From positions 1 through 64,000 of the forward strand of contig NZ_CP037422.1 in the NCBI RefSeq assembly GCF_007748175.1: 64,000 nt of DNA, written 5' to 3'. The notes under the pieces were generated by a model, which did not search any database, was not told the origin of the DNA, and saw nothing but the letters and a program-made list of their open reading frames with translations. Below are positions 11,131-19,924 of this stretch, piece by piece. The position numbers and the translations under genes are program-made. How positions within the stretch are numbered: the stretch's first letter is position 1; every line of letters begins with the position of its first letter. The stretch comes from Gimesia aquarii. Lineage in GTDB: Bacteria; Planctomycetota; Planctomycetia; Planctomycetales; Planctomycetaceae.

Positions 11131-11300
11131 ATCGAGACACTAAATAGACCAGGTCTTTTTTACACCACTCACTTTTCATCTCAGGACAGGCTCATATTTC
11201 GTCAGGTACCAACCCTCCTCGATTTCGGCTGATCTGACGAGTTGTGACGACCCGGATTTGTTGTGCAGCCGAGTGATCCGTGCCTGTAGTGGAAGGTGCC
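11131..11300 (-). repeat. Second copy of a segment also present at 9838-9990
   Basis: This segment covers the 3' end and downstream flank of the intact zinc-ribbon gene. By eye it matches 9838-9990 in the same orientation over roughly 150 bases with frequent mismatches, placing imperfect direct repeats on either side of the DUF1559-type gene. Confidence 0.6.
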
Positions 11301-11382
11301 CACATTCCTCACAGACATCAGAAACGATCCTAAAAGCTAACACTCGCCGTGTCTGTCCACAGTTTGGGCATTTGGAAGTCAT
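11176..11382 (-). CDS. Small zinc-ribbon protein
   Basis: 68 residues starting at the ATG giving MTSKCPNCGQTRR; the upstream TTG at 11418 adds only 12 unlikely residues. Two cysteine knuckles, CPNC and CEEC, are about 20 residues apart and probably bind one zinc. The C-terminal half is EIEEGWYLTKYEPVLR. Function unknown. A decayed copy lies about 1.3 kb away on the same strand, beyond the DUF1559-type gene. Confidence 0.65.
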   Translation of the reverse strand: MTSKCPNCGQTRRVLAFRIVSDVCEECGHLPLQARITRLHNKSGSSQLVRSAEIEEGWYLTKYEPVLR

Positions 11383-11574
11383 AACTTCGAAAACGAACAG
11401 TTCCCCTCGCCGGGTCAAAGTTTTACAAGATTCTTTTTATCACCCCACAAAAAATAACCTCCAATTTCCCACATAGAAAAGCGCCATAAGAAACGCTATA
11501 ATACCGATTAACGTTCAAATGAATTTCCCCCCCCTACGGCATTCTCTTTCATATAATAAAACAGGAAACGAATC

Positions 11575-11958
11575 ATGAAGTGGACTTGTGCTGTTGTCTT
11601 TACCCTGCTGATCACATCAATGGGTTTCGCCGTGGAGCATACGAAGGATTCTCTGGCGACGATTAAAAAGAACGTCGAAAGTAAAAAAGCCGTGCTCGTC
11701 GATGTCAGAGAAAAAGGCGAATGGGATGCGGGACATGTCAAAGGGGCGATCTTTTTGCCACTGAGCAGCCTGCAGGATGGAATCACAGCCGCAGAACAAA
11801 AAAAGTTACCTCAGGATAAAGTGGTATATCTTCATTGTGCCGTCGGATTTCGTGCCAAAATCGCCGCGAGCCTTCTGAAAAAATATAACGATAAAGTCCG
11901 GCCCCTCCCACAGGGCTACGAAGAACTGATTGAATCCGGTTTTCAAAAATCAAAATGA
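11575..11958 (+). CDS. Exported single-domain rhodanese
   Basis: A 127-residue protein: signal peptide (about 1-19), then one rhodanese domain with VDVREKGEWDAGHVKGA (42-58) and the active-site loop HCAVGFRA, catalytic Cys88 intact. Rhodaneses carry sulfane sulfur as a cysteine persulfide; this one should act in the periplasm. AGGAAACGAATC just before the ATG is a good ribosome binding site. A TATAAT hexamer at 11497-11502 might be a promoter -10, but no matching -35 is seen. Confidence 0.9.
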   Translation: MKWTCAVVFTLLITSMGFAVEHTKDSLATIKKNVESKKAVLVDVREKGEWDAGHVKGAIFLPLSSLQDGITAAEQKKLPQDKVVYLHCAVGFRAKIAASLLKKYNDKVRPLPQGYEELIESGFQKSK

Positions 11959-12023
11959 AAACAGAATCGAAGTCAGCGACGGTCTTGTAATTTCACGAGA
12001 CAATAGACAAGGAACACTCCGAA

Positions 12024-12734
12024 ATGGTCGATCTGGAGACGCGTTCTGACTCCCTGGAACCTGTGTCGCCAGCCCTCGTCGGGCTGGCCGTCGTGGGGAC
12101 GACAGTCTTCTTTGCAATACTGCTTTTTGTTCCCGCGGGTCGACTGGACTGGATACTCGGCTGGATCTATGTAGGTCTCTTTATCATAAACATGATTATC
12201 AACTGGGTCTGCCTGCAACTCTGGAATCCTGAGTTGATCGCGGCACGAATGCGTTTCAGCAAAGGAACGAAGACCTGGGACAAAGTCTGGGCCGCATTGT
12301 TCGCGCCTTTGATCATCGCGATTTATATTGTTGCCGGACTTGAGTTTCGAGACGGTGCCTCAAGACTGACGGAAATGGCATGGCCGTTTGGCCTGGTGCT
12401 CTTCGTTCTCGGCTCGGCACTACTCATGTGGTCGATGGTCGTGAACCCGTTTTTCGAGAAGACGGTACGCATTCAGACGGACCGTGGCCATCGCGTGATC
12501 GACTCGGGTCCCTATGCTTATCTACGTCACCCCGGTTATGTTGGTTTCATGGCCTGGGTACTCTCGACACCACTTCTGCTTGCGTCGGCATGGGCCTTGA
12601 TTCCAGCACTGCTCTCTGTGATCGGAATTGCGATCCGCACGGCTCTTGAAGATCGCACACTCAGAGCAGAACTCCCGGGCTACACAGATTACACAAAGCG
12701 GGTTCGTTTTCGCCTGATCCCGGGCATCTGGTAA
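12024..12734 (+). CDS. Isoprenylcysteine carboxyl methyltransferase-like membrane protein
   Basis: 236 residues with about five hydrophobic segments and the ICMT/PEMT family core: GPYAYLRHPGYVGF at about 165-178 and a C-terminal ALEDRTLRAELPGYTDYTKR, which bind S-adenosylmethionine in this family. In bacteria such proteins methylate membrane lipids or small molecules; the substrate here is unknown. It is followed 21 bases later by a PanE-like reductase in the same direction. Base composition is clearly more GC-rich than that of the dna genes or the lut operon. Confidence 0.85.
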   Translation: MVDLETRSDSLEPVSPALVGLAVVGTTVFFAILLFVPAGRLDWILGWIYVGLFIINMIINWVCLQLWNPELIAARMRFSKGTKTWDKVWAALFAPLIIAIYIVAGLEFRDGASRLTEMAWPFGLVLFVLGSALLMWSMVVNPFFEKTVRIQTDRGHRVIDSGPYAYLRHPGYVGFMAWVLSTPLLLASAWALIPALLSVIGIAIRTALEDRTLRAELPGYTDYTKRVRFRLIPGIW

Positions 12735-12755
12735 CACTGATAAGGGTAAAGCACC

Positions 12756-13727
12756 ATGAATATCCTGGTTTACGGTGCAGGCCATATGGGAAGTCTTTAC
12801 GCGGCACTGCTCAAAGAAGCGGGAGAGGACGTTTCCCTGCTGGCGAGAGGCAAGCATCTGGAAAAGATTCGTGAGCAGGGGATTGTTCTCGAAGAATTCG
12901 GCAGTGGGAGACAGACTACAACACATGTGAAAACGGTCGCGTCTCTTGAACCCGAGGATACCTACGACCTGGTGCTGGTTTTTTTGCCCAGGAATCACGT
13001 TGAGGAAGTGCTGCCGATTCTGGCCAGAAACCAGCAGACACCCAGTGTGATGTTCTTAGGTAACAATGCCGCGGGTGCCGGGAAAATGGTCGAAGCGCTT
13101 GGTCAGGCACGAGTGCTTTTGGGTTTTCCCGGAGCCGCCTCAGTGGCGCACAACAACACTATCCGATACTTCATTCTCGCAAAGCAGGAGCAGCCGACAA
13201 CCATCGGCGAGCTTGACGGCAGCCAGTCACTGCGTATTAAGGCGATCTCCAACACACTTCGATCAGCCGGATTTCCCGTATCGATTTGCACAAATATGGA
13301 TGCGTGGCTCAAGACGCATGTCGCGGAAATCAGTCCCACAGCTAACGCCCTGTACATGGTCCATTTAGACATTCACAAGCTGGCTCACACGCGCGAGGCC
13401 CTCCTACTGATGTTGCGAGCCATTCGCGAGGGTTACAAAGTGCTCTCAAAGATTGGTGTCCCGATCACACCAAAAATACACCTGTTGTTCCAATGGCTTC
13501 CAAAACCCTTGCTCCTCGTATTGATGAGACGTCGACTTGAAGACAGAACAGCGAGCATCAAGATCGGTCATGCCGTTGGAGCACGGGACGAAATGAAGAC
13601 CCTCGCCGATGAGTTCCAAAAATTAATACGGAAAGCAGGCCTCAACACACCATCGATCGACAAACTATACCAGTATCTCGACGAGCAGCCAGAACCCGCC
13701 GCCGATTCGGACAGCCGAGTTAAGTGA
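12756..13727 (+). CDS. Ketopantoate reductase-like (ApbA/PanE family) oxidoreductase
   Basis: 323 residues. The N-terminal Rossmann fold begins MNILVYGAGHMGS (GxGxxG-type at 7-12), and a later stretch DLVLVFLPRNHVEEVLP matches the family's second strand. PanE reduces 2-dehydropantoate to pantoate with NADPH, but this protein departs from canonical PanE in its C-terminal half, and I would not assign it to pantothenate synthesis. It pairs with the preceding methyltransferase gene (21-base gap) in the GC-richer patch. Confidence 0.82.
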   Translation: MNILVYGAGHMGSLYAALLKEAGEDVSLLARGKHLEKIREQGIVLEEFGSGRQTTTHVKTVASLEPEDTYDLVLVFLPRNHVEEVLPILARNQQTPSVMFLGNNAAGAGKMVEALGQARVLLGFPGAASVAHNNTIRYFILAKQEQPTTIGELDGSQSLRIKAISNTLRSAGFPVSICTNMDAWLKTHVAEISPTANALYMVHLDIHKLAHTREALLLMLRAIREGYKVLSKIGVPITPKIHLLFQWLPKPLLLVLMRRRLEDRTASIKIGHAVGARDEMKTLADEFQKLIRKAGLNTPSIDKLYQYLDEQPEPAADSDSRVK

Positions 13728-13734
13728 ATGAGAA

Positions 13735-13905
13735 TCAGAGCTCCTTCTGCCGACCCGAACGCAGGTTCAAAAAGAACGCGAGCATTGTGGTGGCCGCGAG
13801 GACAACCATCAATTCCATCACCAGCCAGGTCACGTCAATCCGGCAAGGGAACGAGGTATAAACGGCGACATGACTCCCTGTGATGATCTTAATGTTCTTT
13901 GTCAT
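13735..13905 (-). CDS. 56-residue single-pass membrane protein
   Basis: Begins MTKNIKIITG and ends RSGRQKEL. One hydrophobic segment (about residues 29-47, LVMELMVVLAATTMLAFFL) is followed by a basic tail, suggesting an inside C-terminus. AAGGA lies six bases before the ATG, a strong ribosome binding site, which is my main reason for calling such a short frame. It sits 63 bases downstream of the broken Tat-type gene on the same strand and converges with the PanE-like gene. No function can be assigned. Confidence 0.55.
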   Translation of the reverse strand: MTKNIKIITGSHVAVYTSFPCRIDVTWLVMELMVVLAATTMLAFFLNLRSGRQKEL

Positions 13906-13968
13906 GGGGCATCCTTCTGTTTGCGAAGATTAAAAAACACATCAACCCACTTGTTTCCATACCGGTTT

Positions 13969-14586
13969 TTATTTCTCTCGATACACGCGTCTGCGTCCTG
14001 CTGCTTGATCCCATTCGGGAGGCAGTGTCGCATTGCCCCAGTTTTTTGGCAGACTTCGCTCTTGCAGTTGCTTCGGCAAACGTCTGCTGATGGCACGACG
14101 CATGAAGAAGGAAAGGGGAAACTCCTGCCAGTCCGACCTGGTCATCTCAGGCGGAAGTGCTTCAATCTCGACACGCGCTTCGTTGCGGTTCCTGCCTTTC
14201 CAGAACCGGAACCGGGGTAAACCGTCAATCAATATTCCTCCGGGAACCGGCTTCCAAGCTACATTGCCCATGTTGTATGCACCGTCTTGCAGGAGAATCA
14301 TCACCGCTTCACCATCGTCTTTGATACTGAAAATCACCGAGTTCGTTCCGGAGATCGTGCTCCACGTGCCTGTGAACTCGGAAACGGCATCCTGTTTAGG
14401 TTTCTGATCTGAGAATTCAGAAAAGAGGACATTGAATCACACCCAAACCTAGCGGTGGTCGTGAAAATCCTGTTTTCAGTTGGTGGGTGAGGCCTCGTTA
14501 TTCGCCAGCAGGAGAGAAGCCGGATAGATCTCACTCAGCGAAAAAGCCAATGAGGATTTAAAAAAGGTGCGACGCGGAATTTGCAT
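13969..14586 (-). pseudogene. Broken gene for a Tat-exported protein
   Basis: The ATG at 14586 opens a Tat-like leader, MQIPRRTFFKSSLAFSLSE, ending at ASPTN and a TGA. Two more in-frame stops follow within about 45 bases (TAG, TGA). The same frame then reopens as a coherent protein part containing SEFTGTWSTISGTNSVIFSI, LLQDGAYNMGNVAW and LPRFRFWKGRNRNEARVEIE, running to a stop at 13969 with no start codon until the internal Met at 14337. This is best read as one gene inactivated by substitution or loss in the middle. The C-terminal part looks like a small beta-rich domain that I cannot name. Confidence 0.65.
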
Positions 14587-14651
14587 GCTGAAAAAACCAC
14601 TTATTTGACATTTTTGACAGTTACTAAAAAAGGGTAGCTAAAAACGCTTTT

Positions 14652-15068
14652 CTATCCGTGACGGGGCTCATTTTCAAGGTCACTAATTTGTCCTTCGAGC
14701 CGGAGCTCAGGCACCTTGTCGCGTTTGCGCCATCTGTTCCAGGGCTTTGTTGAAATGACAAAGGCGACGATGAGCGCTATGTCGATGCTGCGAGCGATGT
14801 TTTGATGCCCTGAATGCTCAAGCCATTTTATTGTCCCAGCATGGCAACAAACGAGAATTCCCATCGCAGAAATCATGCCAGCCAAAGAAACAAATTCGAG
14901 CCAGCCAGAAGGGCTGTGCTGGTTTCGTGCGTTAGCCCTTTGCGCCACATAAAAAAGAATTGCCGCTGGTATGAGAGAGAAGTACCACAATAACCCTAAA
15001 AAGAATCCGAAAATCAATGAGACGCTGATGATTATTATGCGAACGGAATCAGGAAGTTGATTGTTCAT
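14652..15068 (-). CDS. Small integral membrane protein of unknown function
   Basis: 138 residues with three hydrophobic segments: about 9-42 (probably two closely spaced helices, IIIISVSLIFGFFLGLLWYF then AAILFYV), 57-77 and 90-106, followed by a charged tail ending NEPRHG. TGAGGTAG stands about five bases before the ATG and supports the start. No family is recognised. Confidence 0.75.
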   Translation of the reverse strand: MNNQLPDSVRIIIISVSLIFGFFLGLLWYFSLIPAAILFYVAQRANARNQHSPSGWLEFVSLAGMISAMGILVCCHAGTIKWLEHSGHQNIARSIDIALIVAFVISTKPWNRWRKRDKVPELRLEGQISDLENEPRHG

Positions 15069-15129
15069 GATTCTACCTCAGTTGAGTAGTTAAAACGGTT
15101 CAAAAAAATCAGTTCTGCTTTCAAATGTT

Positions 15130-17277
15130 CTACTTCAATTCTAGTGGCTCTCCCAGCACTTGAATACTCAACAGATGATGCGAGGGCATTTTAGTGCCGC
15201 GTTCTACAACGGGGACTTTGCCATTTTTCTCAAGATCGGCTTTGGTTAAGGTCCACAGCACTTGCTTTTGGCGGTTGATTTCAAAGGCCTGTACGTCGTT
15301 ATTCATTCCTTTTTTATGATGATAGTCGGAATTGATGACGACCAGGTTTCCATTTTTGCGCACGTGAACTCCAACAGGGTACAAGAGCTGAAAGCCCAGA
15401 TCGTCTTTCGTATTTAACTCCCAGGTGATCTTGCCCTCAGGGTCGATTTCAATAATCCGGTATGACGTAATGCAGGGTACCAGAGTGCGACCATTCTCTA
15501 AGCGTATGGCTGTGAAGGGGCGGTCGTTTTCCTGAAGCGCGTATTGCCAGATGATTTTGCCTTTCGCATTCAGTTCGAGGATTTTCTTGTTGTCACGGTA
15601 AGAGATCAGATACGTGTCTTGTGGTGTTTTGCGCGCCTGCATATAGCGGTTGTGGGGGTTCTTTCCTCCGTCGGGCAAATCAATGGCTAAGGTTACCTGC
15701 TGCCCGCGGTTGACTTCCAACAGCCTTTGATTGCCGCAGTCGAGAATTAAAACCTTGCCGTCCTCCAGAGGTTGGCAGGAGTTGATTTCCTGCTTCCCTT
15801 TCTCCCGGGGAACTTTGAAGTCCCAGACGGTTTGTTTGGCGGGATTGACCTCGCGCACGCCGAATCGATGGGAAAAAAGGATATTTCCGTTTTCTAATTT
15901 CCAGGCATCATAGACGAGCTCGATTTCGGGATCCTGATAATGCCAGACGATATTGTTCGCTTGGTCTAACTCCATCAAACCTTCACCGTAGCCGATGAGC
16001 AATCGATGTCCGGGACTTTTATTCGCGTGTGCCTTCGAGACACTTTTGTCTTTCAGCAGTGTTCCCGCACGACCGGCGAGTTTGAGATAGTGGTCGCTTG
16101 GCAGACCTTCAAACGTACTAAATTGGGCTCCGTTGGCGGTCGGCGGAGTGTTAGTGCATTTGAAGATCGCGGTGCCTTCATCAACTTCGTCGAACATGGC
16201 GACATAAATCATCTTGCATCCGACGCGCTTCGCGGCACTGACCTGTGACCAGAAGAATTCGCCCTTGAGCCGTGGAATCTGATTCAGTTTCCCGCCGTGC
16301 AGGTTGTGCCAGCTGAATCCGGGAAACACCACAGGCAGAAAGTCGAGTTCCCTCTGTTCGCACCACCGTTGATCGGGTTGCCAGACTCTGGTCGCGTGAC
16401 GAGTTGCTTCTTGGGGCGAACGATAACGACCAATCGTCCACGGGCTGATGACATCAGCGGCTTGAATGATTTCATGCAGTAACGGATCGTTAACGGCATC
16501 GCGGGTCCCCTCGCGCCAGAACGAAGGCACACCCAGCATCACCGTACAACCGCTGGATTTCAGCCACTTCACCAGTTCGAAGCATTCTCCCAGTGAATAG
16601 GGGCGATTGTCACTGAAGCCGATTCCCCAGACCGCCACCAGCGGTTTGCCTTCGTGATGCAGATAGGTTGTATCGCCGGTGATCTTCTCCTGCTCGCACA
16701 GCCGAGTCCAGTCTTCGCGTACGCGCTTGACCTGCCCGGCTTTCAAACCGCTGAGGTCATACATCACTGCAAACGCCCGTCCCGACTGGTTTGCTCCCGC
16801 GCGGACATGAGACAATACCGTGTTATTGTTTCGTAACAGGGCCGGAGCTGATAACCCTGATGCGAAACGCTGCAAAAACGCACCATCGATTCCATAGTCA
16901 CGCATCCAGCGAAAATGTCGCTGGACCGTTTTACGGTTCGCACTGCTGAAGACTTCTGCCGTGCTGCCGTCAGCATGTTTGAAACCTGTCGCGAATCGTT
17001 CATCGGGATCCAACTCCGACACATCGGGCCACAAATCGACGGTGACATTTCCTGGTGCGAATGGTTTCCTGCGATTTCGCGCCCAGTGTTTCCAGCCCAG
17101 ATTGGCTCCATCGTCTGCGCAGTTGAACCAGCCCTGATATCCGACCATGACTTTGCCGGTGAGTGTGCTGCAATCAACGGGAGCAGATGCAGCCTCTGTT
17201 TGTGCGAGAGCGGGATGCAAGCAAAACACCGACGTAATGATGCTAAGCAGTGTAAAAATCAAAGGGTTTCTGATCAT
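15130..17277 (-). CDS. Secreted GH71/99-like glycoside hydrolase fused to a beta-propeller
   Basis: I start at the ATG at 17277, with GGAA seven bases upstream and a clean signal peptide (about 1-26), instead of the TTG ten codons earlier. Residues about 30-400 resemble the GH71/GH99-like barrel of alpha-mannan-active enzymes (VMVGYQGWFNC, HFRWMRDYGIDGAFLQRF, WTIGRYRSP, KMIYVAMFDEVDEGTAIFK). Residues about 410-715 are a propeller of repeated LENG-I/LVPC blades (ENGNILFSHRFG, LEDGKVLILDCGNQR, LENGRTLVPCITSYR). It probably cleaves a polysaccharide outside the cytoplasmic membrane. It is last in a run with an NHL-type propeller and three sulfatases. Confidence 0.85.
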   Translation of the reverse strand: MIRNPLIFTLLSIITSVFCLHPALAQTEAASAPVDCSTLTGKVMVGYQGWFNCADDGANLGWKHWARNRRKPFAPGNVTVDLWPDVSELDPDERFATGFKHADGSTAEVFSSANRKTVQRHFRWMRDYGIDGAFLQRFASGLSAPALLRNNNTVLSHVRAGANQSGRAFAVMYDLSGLKAGQVKRVREDWTRLCEQEKITGDTTYLHHEGKPLVAVWGIGFSDNRPYSLGECFELVKWLKSSGCTVMLGVPSFWREGTRDAVNDPLLHEIIQAADVISPWTIGRYRSPQEATRHATRVWQPDQRWCEQRELDFLPVVFPGFSWHNLHGGKLNQIPRLKGEFFWSQVSAAKRVGCKMIYVAMFDEVDEGTAIFKCTNTPPTANGAQFSTFEGLPSDHYLKLAGRAGTLLKDKSVSKAHANKSPGHRLLIGYGEGLMELDQANNIVWHYQDPEIELVYDAWKLENGNILFSHRFGVREVNPAKQTVWDFKVPREKGKQEINSCQPLEDGKVLILDCGNQRLLEVNRGQQVTLAIDLPDGGKNPHNRYMQARKTPQDTYLISYRDNKKILELNAKGKIIWQYALQENDRPFTAIRLENGRTLVPCITSYRIIEIDPEGKITWELNTKDDLGFQLLYPVGVHVRKNGNLVVINSDYHHKKGMNNDVQAFEINRQKQVLWTLTKADLEKNGKVPVVERGTKMPSHHLLSIQVLGEPLELK

Positions 17278-17313
17278 GGATTGATTCCGCGATGGTGATG
17301 TCGTCAAAGTGAG

Positions 17314-18360
17314 TTACGTCTCGGGGACCAGCTTCACCGGATAGGTGTTTCCGGAAGCGAATTGAGGTACATAGATCGCGCCGTCGGAGGCAACCACCAG
17401 ATCGTGCGGGTGACGGAAAAAGCCCCCTTGTTGTTGCATGGGTTGCAGCTTGCCGTTCACGTAGCGAGGTGCGGAGCCGCCAATGTTGGACACGATTTGA
17501 TAATCGCGATCCAGCACAGAAATGTAACCAAGGCTTTGTCGGTCTTTGGGCCAGTTATCCGCCAGATGTGGCACGAACATATAGTCGCCAACAATCTGAA
17601 TCATACGCGGGTTCGAACCGGGCAGTGAAATTTCTTCCATCAGTTTGCCCTCCAGAGTCAGACGCTTGATCGTCTGCTGATCGCTCATCGCAATGACCAG
17701 CTCCGGTTCACCGGGACCGCGGACATCGATAATGCCTCCATGTGGCCCCCAGTGCGCGATGCCTCCCTCTGGTCCGCCAAAGTAATTTAAAAGCTTGCCG
17801 TCTCGGTTGTAGCGCATGATGTAGTCTTTGCCGTAACCATCGAGAACGAAGAAGTCACCGTTGGGTAAGTGTAGCGTCCATGAAGGACGAAACTCTTTCT
17901 CGCTGGCATATTTTCCGATGGATTTGGGGTAGGTCAGTTCCATCAGGATGTCACCGTCGAGCGTGGTTTTGAAAACTCGATGCCGATTGAGGTCAGTGAT
18001 AAACAGGACCTCACGATTCTCTTCTTGCACGATCTCCAGACCATGCGCACCGGGAAATCGAGTGCCCCACTTATTCAACAGCTGACCGTCTTTGTTATAA
18101 ATGATCACATTGTTCTTGAGATGATCGGTTAACAGGAAGATCCGGCCTTTGGAATCGACGACCATCGCGCTACAGTTCTTCACAGGCGTTTTGGCATCCA
18201 GCACACCCCAACCCGCGACGGGACGATACTGAAATTTACCCTGTCCCAACACAGGCAACCTCTTTTCCTGTGCTGCCAACTCACGGGCTCCCATCGCGCA
18301 AGCTCCAGAGAGCAGCGATTGATATAAAAAGTCGCGTCGATGAAGCCAGTGGTCTGACAT
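17314..18360 (-). CDS. Tat-exported NHL-type beta-propeller protein
   Basis: 348 residues. A Tat leader HRRDFLYQSLLSGACAMG is followed by six-bladed-propeller repeats of NHL type (GRIFLLTDHLKNNVIIYNKD, VLFITDLNRHRVFKTTLDGD, GDFFVLDGYGKDYIMRYNRD) and a final HPHDLVVASDGAIYVPQF. Related proteins include peptidylglycine amidating lyase-like folds, but no active site can be claimed. AGGAAA seven bases before the ATG supports the start. It lies between a sulfatase gene and the glycosidase gene with short gaps. Confidence 0.85.
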   Translation of the reverse strand: MSDHWLHRRDFLYQSLLSGACAMGARELAAQEKRLPVLGQGKFQYRPVAGWGVLDAKTPVKNCSAMVVDSKGRIFLLTDHLKNNVIIYNKDGQLLNKWGTRFPGAHGLEIVQEENREVLFITDLNRHRVFKTTLDGDILMELTYPKSIGKYASEKEFRPSWTLHLPNGDFFVLDGYGKDYIMRYNRDGKLLNYFGGPEGGIAHWGPHGGIIDVRGPGEPELVIAMSDQQTIKRLTLEGKLMEEISLPGSNPRMIQIVGDYMFVPHLADNWPKDRQSLGYISVLDRDYQIVSNIGGSAPRYVNGKLQPMQQQGGFFRHPHDLVVASDGAIYVPQFASGNTYPVKLVPET

Positions 18361-18391
18361 GGAATGTTTCCTGCGAAATAGTGATTGGGAT

Positions 18392-19888
18392 TTATTTGCC
18401 TGCAGCGCGCCAACGCTTCATCAGCTTAATATTCGCTTCCAGGATGGCAGCCTGATCGGGGTTTCTTTTGCGGGACTTCTCGAAGTAGGGAGCCATATCG
18501 CTATCGTACATCGCTTCCGATTCGGGGAAGCGGCCGCGGTCGTCTGTTTCGAGTTCCCAGTTCGCGAGCAATCCTCGAAATTCGGTGAGTTGCTTACCGT
18601 AGGCAGGATCGCTGGCCAGATTATGAATTTCCCAGGGATCTCTGGTGAGGTCATAAAGTTCTTCTTCGGGCCGTGTCTCAGCGAGATGCAACGACTGGGC
18701 GGCGTTCAGTTTTCCAGCGGCGTGTAATTCACGCAATACGGGCATGAAGGGTTTCGCATCCTTGTACTTGCAGGGCTGCAGATAAGGACGTTCGGGAAGG
18801 TAGTTGCGAATGTACTTGAAGTGACCCTTGCGAACGCTACGGATATGATCGACGGTTTCATCGCAACGATCGCGGGCCGAGACCACATATTTGCGGGACC
18901 TGGCCTGCGGTCCGAACAGGGGGCGTCCCTGCATTTTGGCAGGAATCTTTATTCCGGCGAGTGCCAGACTCGTGGCCGAGAGATCAATGTGTGAGATCAG
19001 TTCATCTCGCACTGATCCCACGGGTTCATACTTCAGACCCCAGACCACGAACGGAATCTTCAGCCCCTCTTCGTAGAGAAACTGTTTGCCGCGTGCGTGA
19101 CTGATTCCATGGTCGGTCAGAAAAAAAACGACCGTATTTTCGAGCACATTTTCTGCTTTCAAGCGGGCAATGATCTGCCCGACCTGTCTGTCGGTGTACA
19201 TGACCGAATTGAGGTATTCGGCCCAGTCGTTGCGAATTACGGCATGATCCGGGTAGTAAGGGGGCAGCGTCACTTCTTCTGCCGTGACCAAATGATCCAG
19301 TTCGGCCTTCACTCTTTCGTAAGCCTTTTTCGAATTACGCAGCTTTCCCCCTGACAGTTGGTATTGCGCAAAGAACGGTTGGCCAGCGGCACGTTGAGTC
19401 CAGTCAACACCGTCATAGAGGTCCGATCTCTGATAAACGAAATTGTAATCCTCTTTTCCAGGCCGGGTCCCATCCGCGTTTGCGTTGGTTGTAAAATAAC
19501 CCGCTTCACGAAACAGTTCGGGGATGGTGCGGATTCCTTCAGGTAAGTGAATTTTTAACGCCCCGCGGGAACTACGGTGATGGTGTGCGCCGATCGTGGT
19601 CTGATACATGCCGGTGATCACGGCCGAACGAAATGTAGAACAGACCGGTGCCGTCACGTAGGCGTTGCTGAACGCGACACCCTCCCGTGCGAGCTGATCC
19701 ACGTGGGGCGTCTTGACGAGTTTCTCTCCCTGATAGCCGAAGTGGCTCGACATGTCGTCGACAACAATCCAGACAATGTTCGGTCGCTGCTTTGTATTCG
19801 CAGGTGTCTCTGCCGCCTGTACCCCAGCGGACAGAACCAGCGCTATGGCTAACAAGAGGGTTATTATTTTTAAAAGTGTCTTGTTCAC
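18392..19888 (-). CDS. Secreted sulfatase, N-sulfoglucosamine sulfohydrolase-like
   Basis: 498 residues with a signal peptide (about 1-26) and type I sulfatase fold: metal-binding VDDM near 43-46 and the active-site segment [20 protein letters not shown] from Cys83. The Cys should be converted to formylglycine; the third motif position is Thr, where the classical C-x-P-x-R has Pro. The HHHRS stretch after it is typical of heparan-type N-sulfatase relatives. [13 protein letters not shown] near the middle supplies further catalytic residues. It starts with GTG. It is downstream of two more sulfatases in the same direction. Confidence 0.93.
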   Translation of the reverse strand: MNKTLLKIITLLLAIALVLSAGVQAAETPANTKQRPNIVWIVVDDMSSHFGYQGEKLVKTPHVDQLAREGVAFSNAYVTAPVCSTFRSAVITGMYQTTIGAHHHRSSRGALKIHLPEGIRTIPELFREAGYFTTNANADGTRPGKEDYNFVYQRSDLYDGVDWTQRAAGQPFFAQYQLSGGKLRNSKKAYERVKAELDHLVTAEEVTLPPYYPDHAVIRNDWAEYLNSVMYTDRQVGQIIARLKAENVLENTVVFFLTDHGISHARGKQFLYEEGLKIPFVVWGLKYEPVGSVRDELISHIDLSATSLALAGIKIPAKMQGRPLFGPQARSRKYVVSARDRCDETVDHIRSVRKGHFKYIRNYLPERPYLQPCKYKDAKPFMPVLRELHAAGKLNAAQSLHLAETRPEEELYDLTRDPWEIHNLASDPAYGKQLTEFRGLLANWELETDDRGRFPESEAMYDSDMAPYFEKSRKRNPDQAAILEANIKLMKRWRAAGK

Positions 19889-19924
19889 GTTCTCTTCTTT
19901 CTGATCCGAAGTTCGGGGTGAAGG

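Noticed and set aside
14033-14407. 124-residue + strand frame
   Set aside because: Opposite the pseudogene, whose - strand translation is far more protein-like.
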